A stretch of 64,000 nucleotides of DNA, taken from contig NC_092878.1 of the NCBI RefSeq assembly GCF_028372415.1, forward strand, positions 25,053,403 to 25,117,402. The letters run 5' to 3'. The notes below the pieces were generated by a model that saw nothing but the letters and a program-made list of their open reading frames with translations, did no database searches and was not told the origin of the DNA. Both the position numbers and the translations under genes were made by a program. How positions within the stretch are numbered: the stretch's first letter is position 1; the number at the start of each line of letters is the position of its first letter. This document shows positions 63,371 through 64,000 of the stretch, piece by piece. This stretch comes from Notamacropus eugenii (lineage: Eukaryota > Chordata > Mammalia > Diprotodontia > Macropodidae).

Positions 63371-63919
63371 CTATCATCTGTGCTTACTGTAATGGGGGAT
63401 GGATCTGCCTTTTAATGAACTAATGTCCAGAGGAAATGAGCCAGATCAGGTCAGAAAAAAAGGAACAGGATGCTGAGCTCCCTGCATCTTTTCTTCACAG
63501 ATGCATGACAAGTCTTGGCTTTTTATGTTTCCCCCTCTAAGGTTATTCACTGAAACCAACAAAGGCTTCATAGAAAACAGACAGGTTTTCTCACTCAGGC
63601 AGATCTGGTTGACCTCTCTCTTCTGATGTCACAGGTGGAGAGATGTTAAATATCAGCTAATCTGGGAGACCTAAGAGACCTCAAAATAAATAATGGGCAC
63701 AAGCACATGGCATGGAACTTTACAGAAAAGAGAAGGAAAGGGAGGCATGCCCAGTGTCTAAAGACAGCCTTCCTGTATTCTGAGAAGTCCACAAACTTCA
63801 AGGTTTTGTTTCATTTTGCTATCGCACAGGTTTAAGGCATTTCACACTAAATTGATCTGTATCTCTGTCCCTAGAGACACCTATATCATAAAAAATATTC
63901 TCCCTTACTTATCCTCAGT
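63371..63919. other. Unrecognised non-coding stretch
   Basis: No repeat or gene recognised. Confidence 0.4.
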
Positions 63920-64000
63920 TTCAAAATCATGGGGGTACTTCTTAGTGGTCATAGAGTCTATCCCTCTCATTTTAGAGATGAGGAAATTGATGCTGAGAAA
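63920..64000 (-). mobile_element. THER1/MIR-type SINE start, antisense, cut by window end
   Basis: 'tagtggtcatagagtctatc', 'cctctcattttagagatgag' and 'gaaattgatgctgagaaa' match the plus-strand start of other antisense copies. Confidence 0.7.

Overview
This window looks like marsupial nuclear DNA. It is AT-rich, has no recognisable protein-coding exon, and is filled with repeats typical of opossum-type and Australian marsupial genomes. These include tRNA-headed CORE SINEs with the MIR/THER1/MON1 layout, a SINE ending in a 'caacaac'-type tail (SINE1/WSINE-like), an RTE-associated SINE (MAR4-like), marsupial L1 3' ends, abundant old L2, an L3/CR1 relic and small hAT transposons. Family names come from memory of published marsupial repeat families and were not checked against a library. 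I found no intact gene, CRISPR array or operon-like structure. The window fits an intergenic stretch or a long intron.

Two kinds of retrocopy of host genes are present. One is a processed pseudogene of the ribosomal protein uS5 gene RPS2 (44752-45657, minus strand), with frameshifts, deletions, an insertion and premature stops. The other kind is two diverged 7SL (SRP) RNA retrocopies (about 1949-2205 and 27510-27745). Each 7SL copy runs directly into a long GGAA/GAAA array.

Layout: 1-7.1 kb holds an antisense L2, a 7SL copy with its GGAA array, SINEs and an L1 3' end. 7.1-13 kb is dominated by sense L2, including a mosaic at 10.85-12.6 kb that carries an L1 fragment and a SINE. 13-24 kb is SINE clusters, L2 and hAT pieces with repeat-poor gaps. 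24.6-28.1 kb holds an L2 split by an RTE-SINE composite with target-site duplications, a hAT MITE, the second 7SL copy and a perfect hairpin. 28-33.6 kb is nested SINEs and L1/L2 fragments. 33.6-36.1 kb is the longest L1, internally deleted. 36-44.4 kb holds SINEs, an L3/CR1 relic, a hAT element, an antisense L1 and L2. 44.7-49.7 kb holds the RPS2 pseudogene and large pyrimidine arrays. 50-61 kb holds nested SINEs, a GGAA/GAAA array, several L1 3' ends and an L1 inserted into an L2. 61-64 kb is mostly unrecognised sequence with a CA repeat and SINEs.

The parts do not work together as a pathway. What the window offers is a record of repeat insertion order: L2, MIR and L3 oldest, then hAT MITEs, then L1, SINE1-type and MAR4-like insertions, then microsatellite growth on A-rich tails. 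I did not find a new biological system. The best leads are the 7SL-plus-GGAA pairs, the TSD-bounded RTE-SINE composite with terminal direct repeats, a perfect 21-bp hairpin whose loop matches nearby sequence, a templated 58-nt duplication inside a SINE, and G-quadruplex motifs in L1 3' ends.
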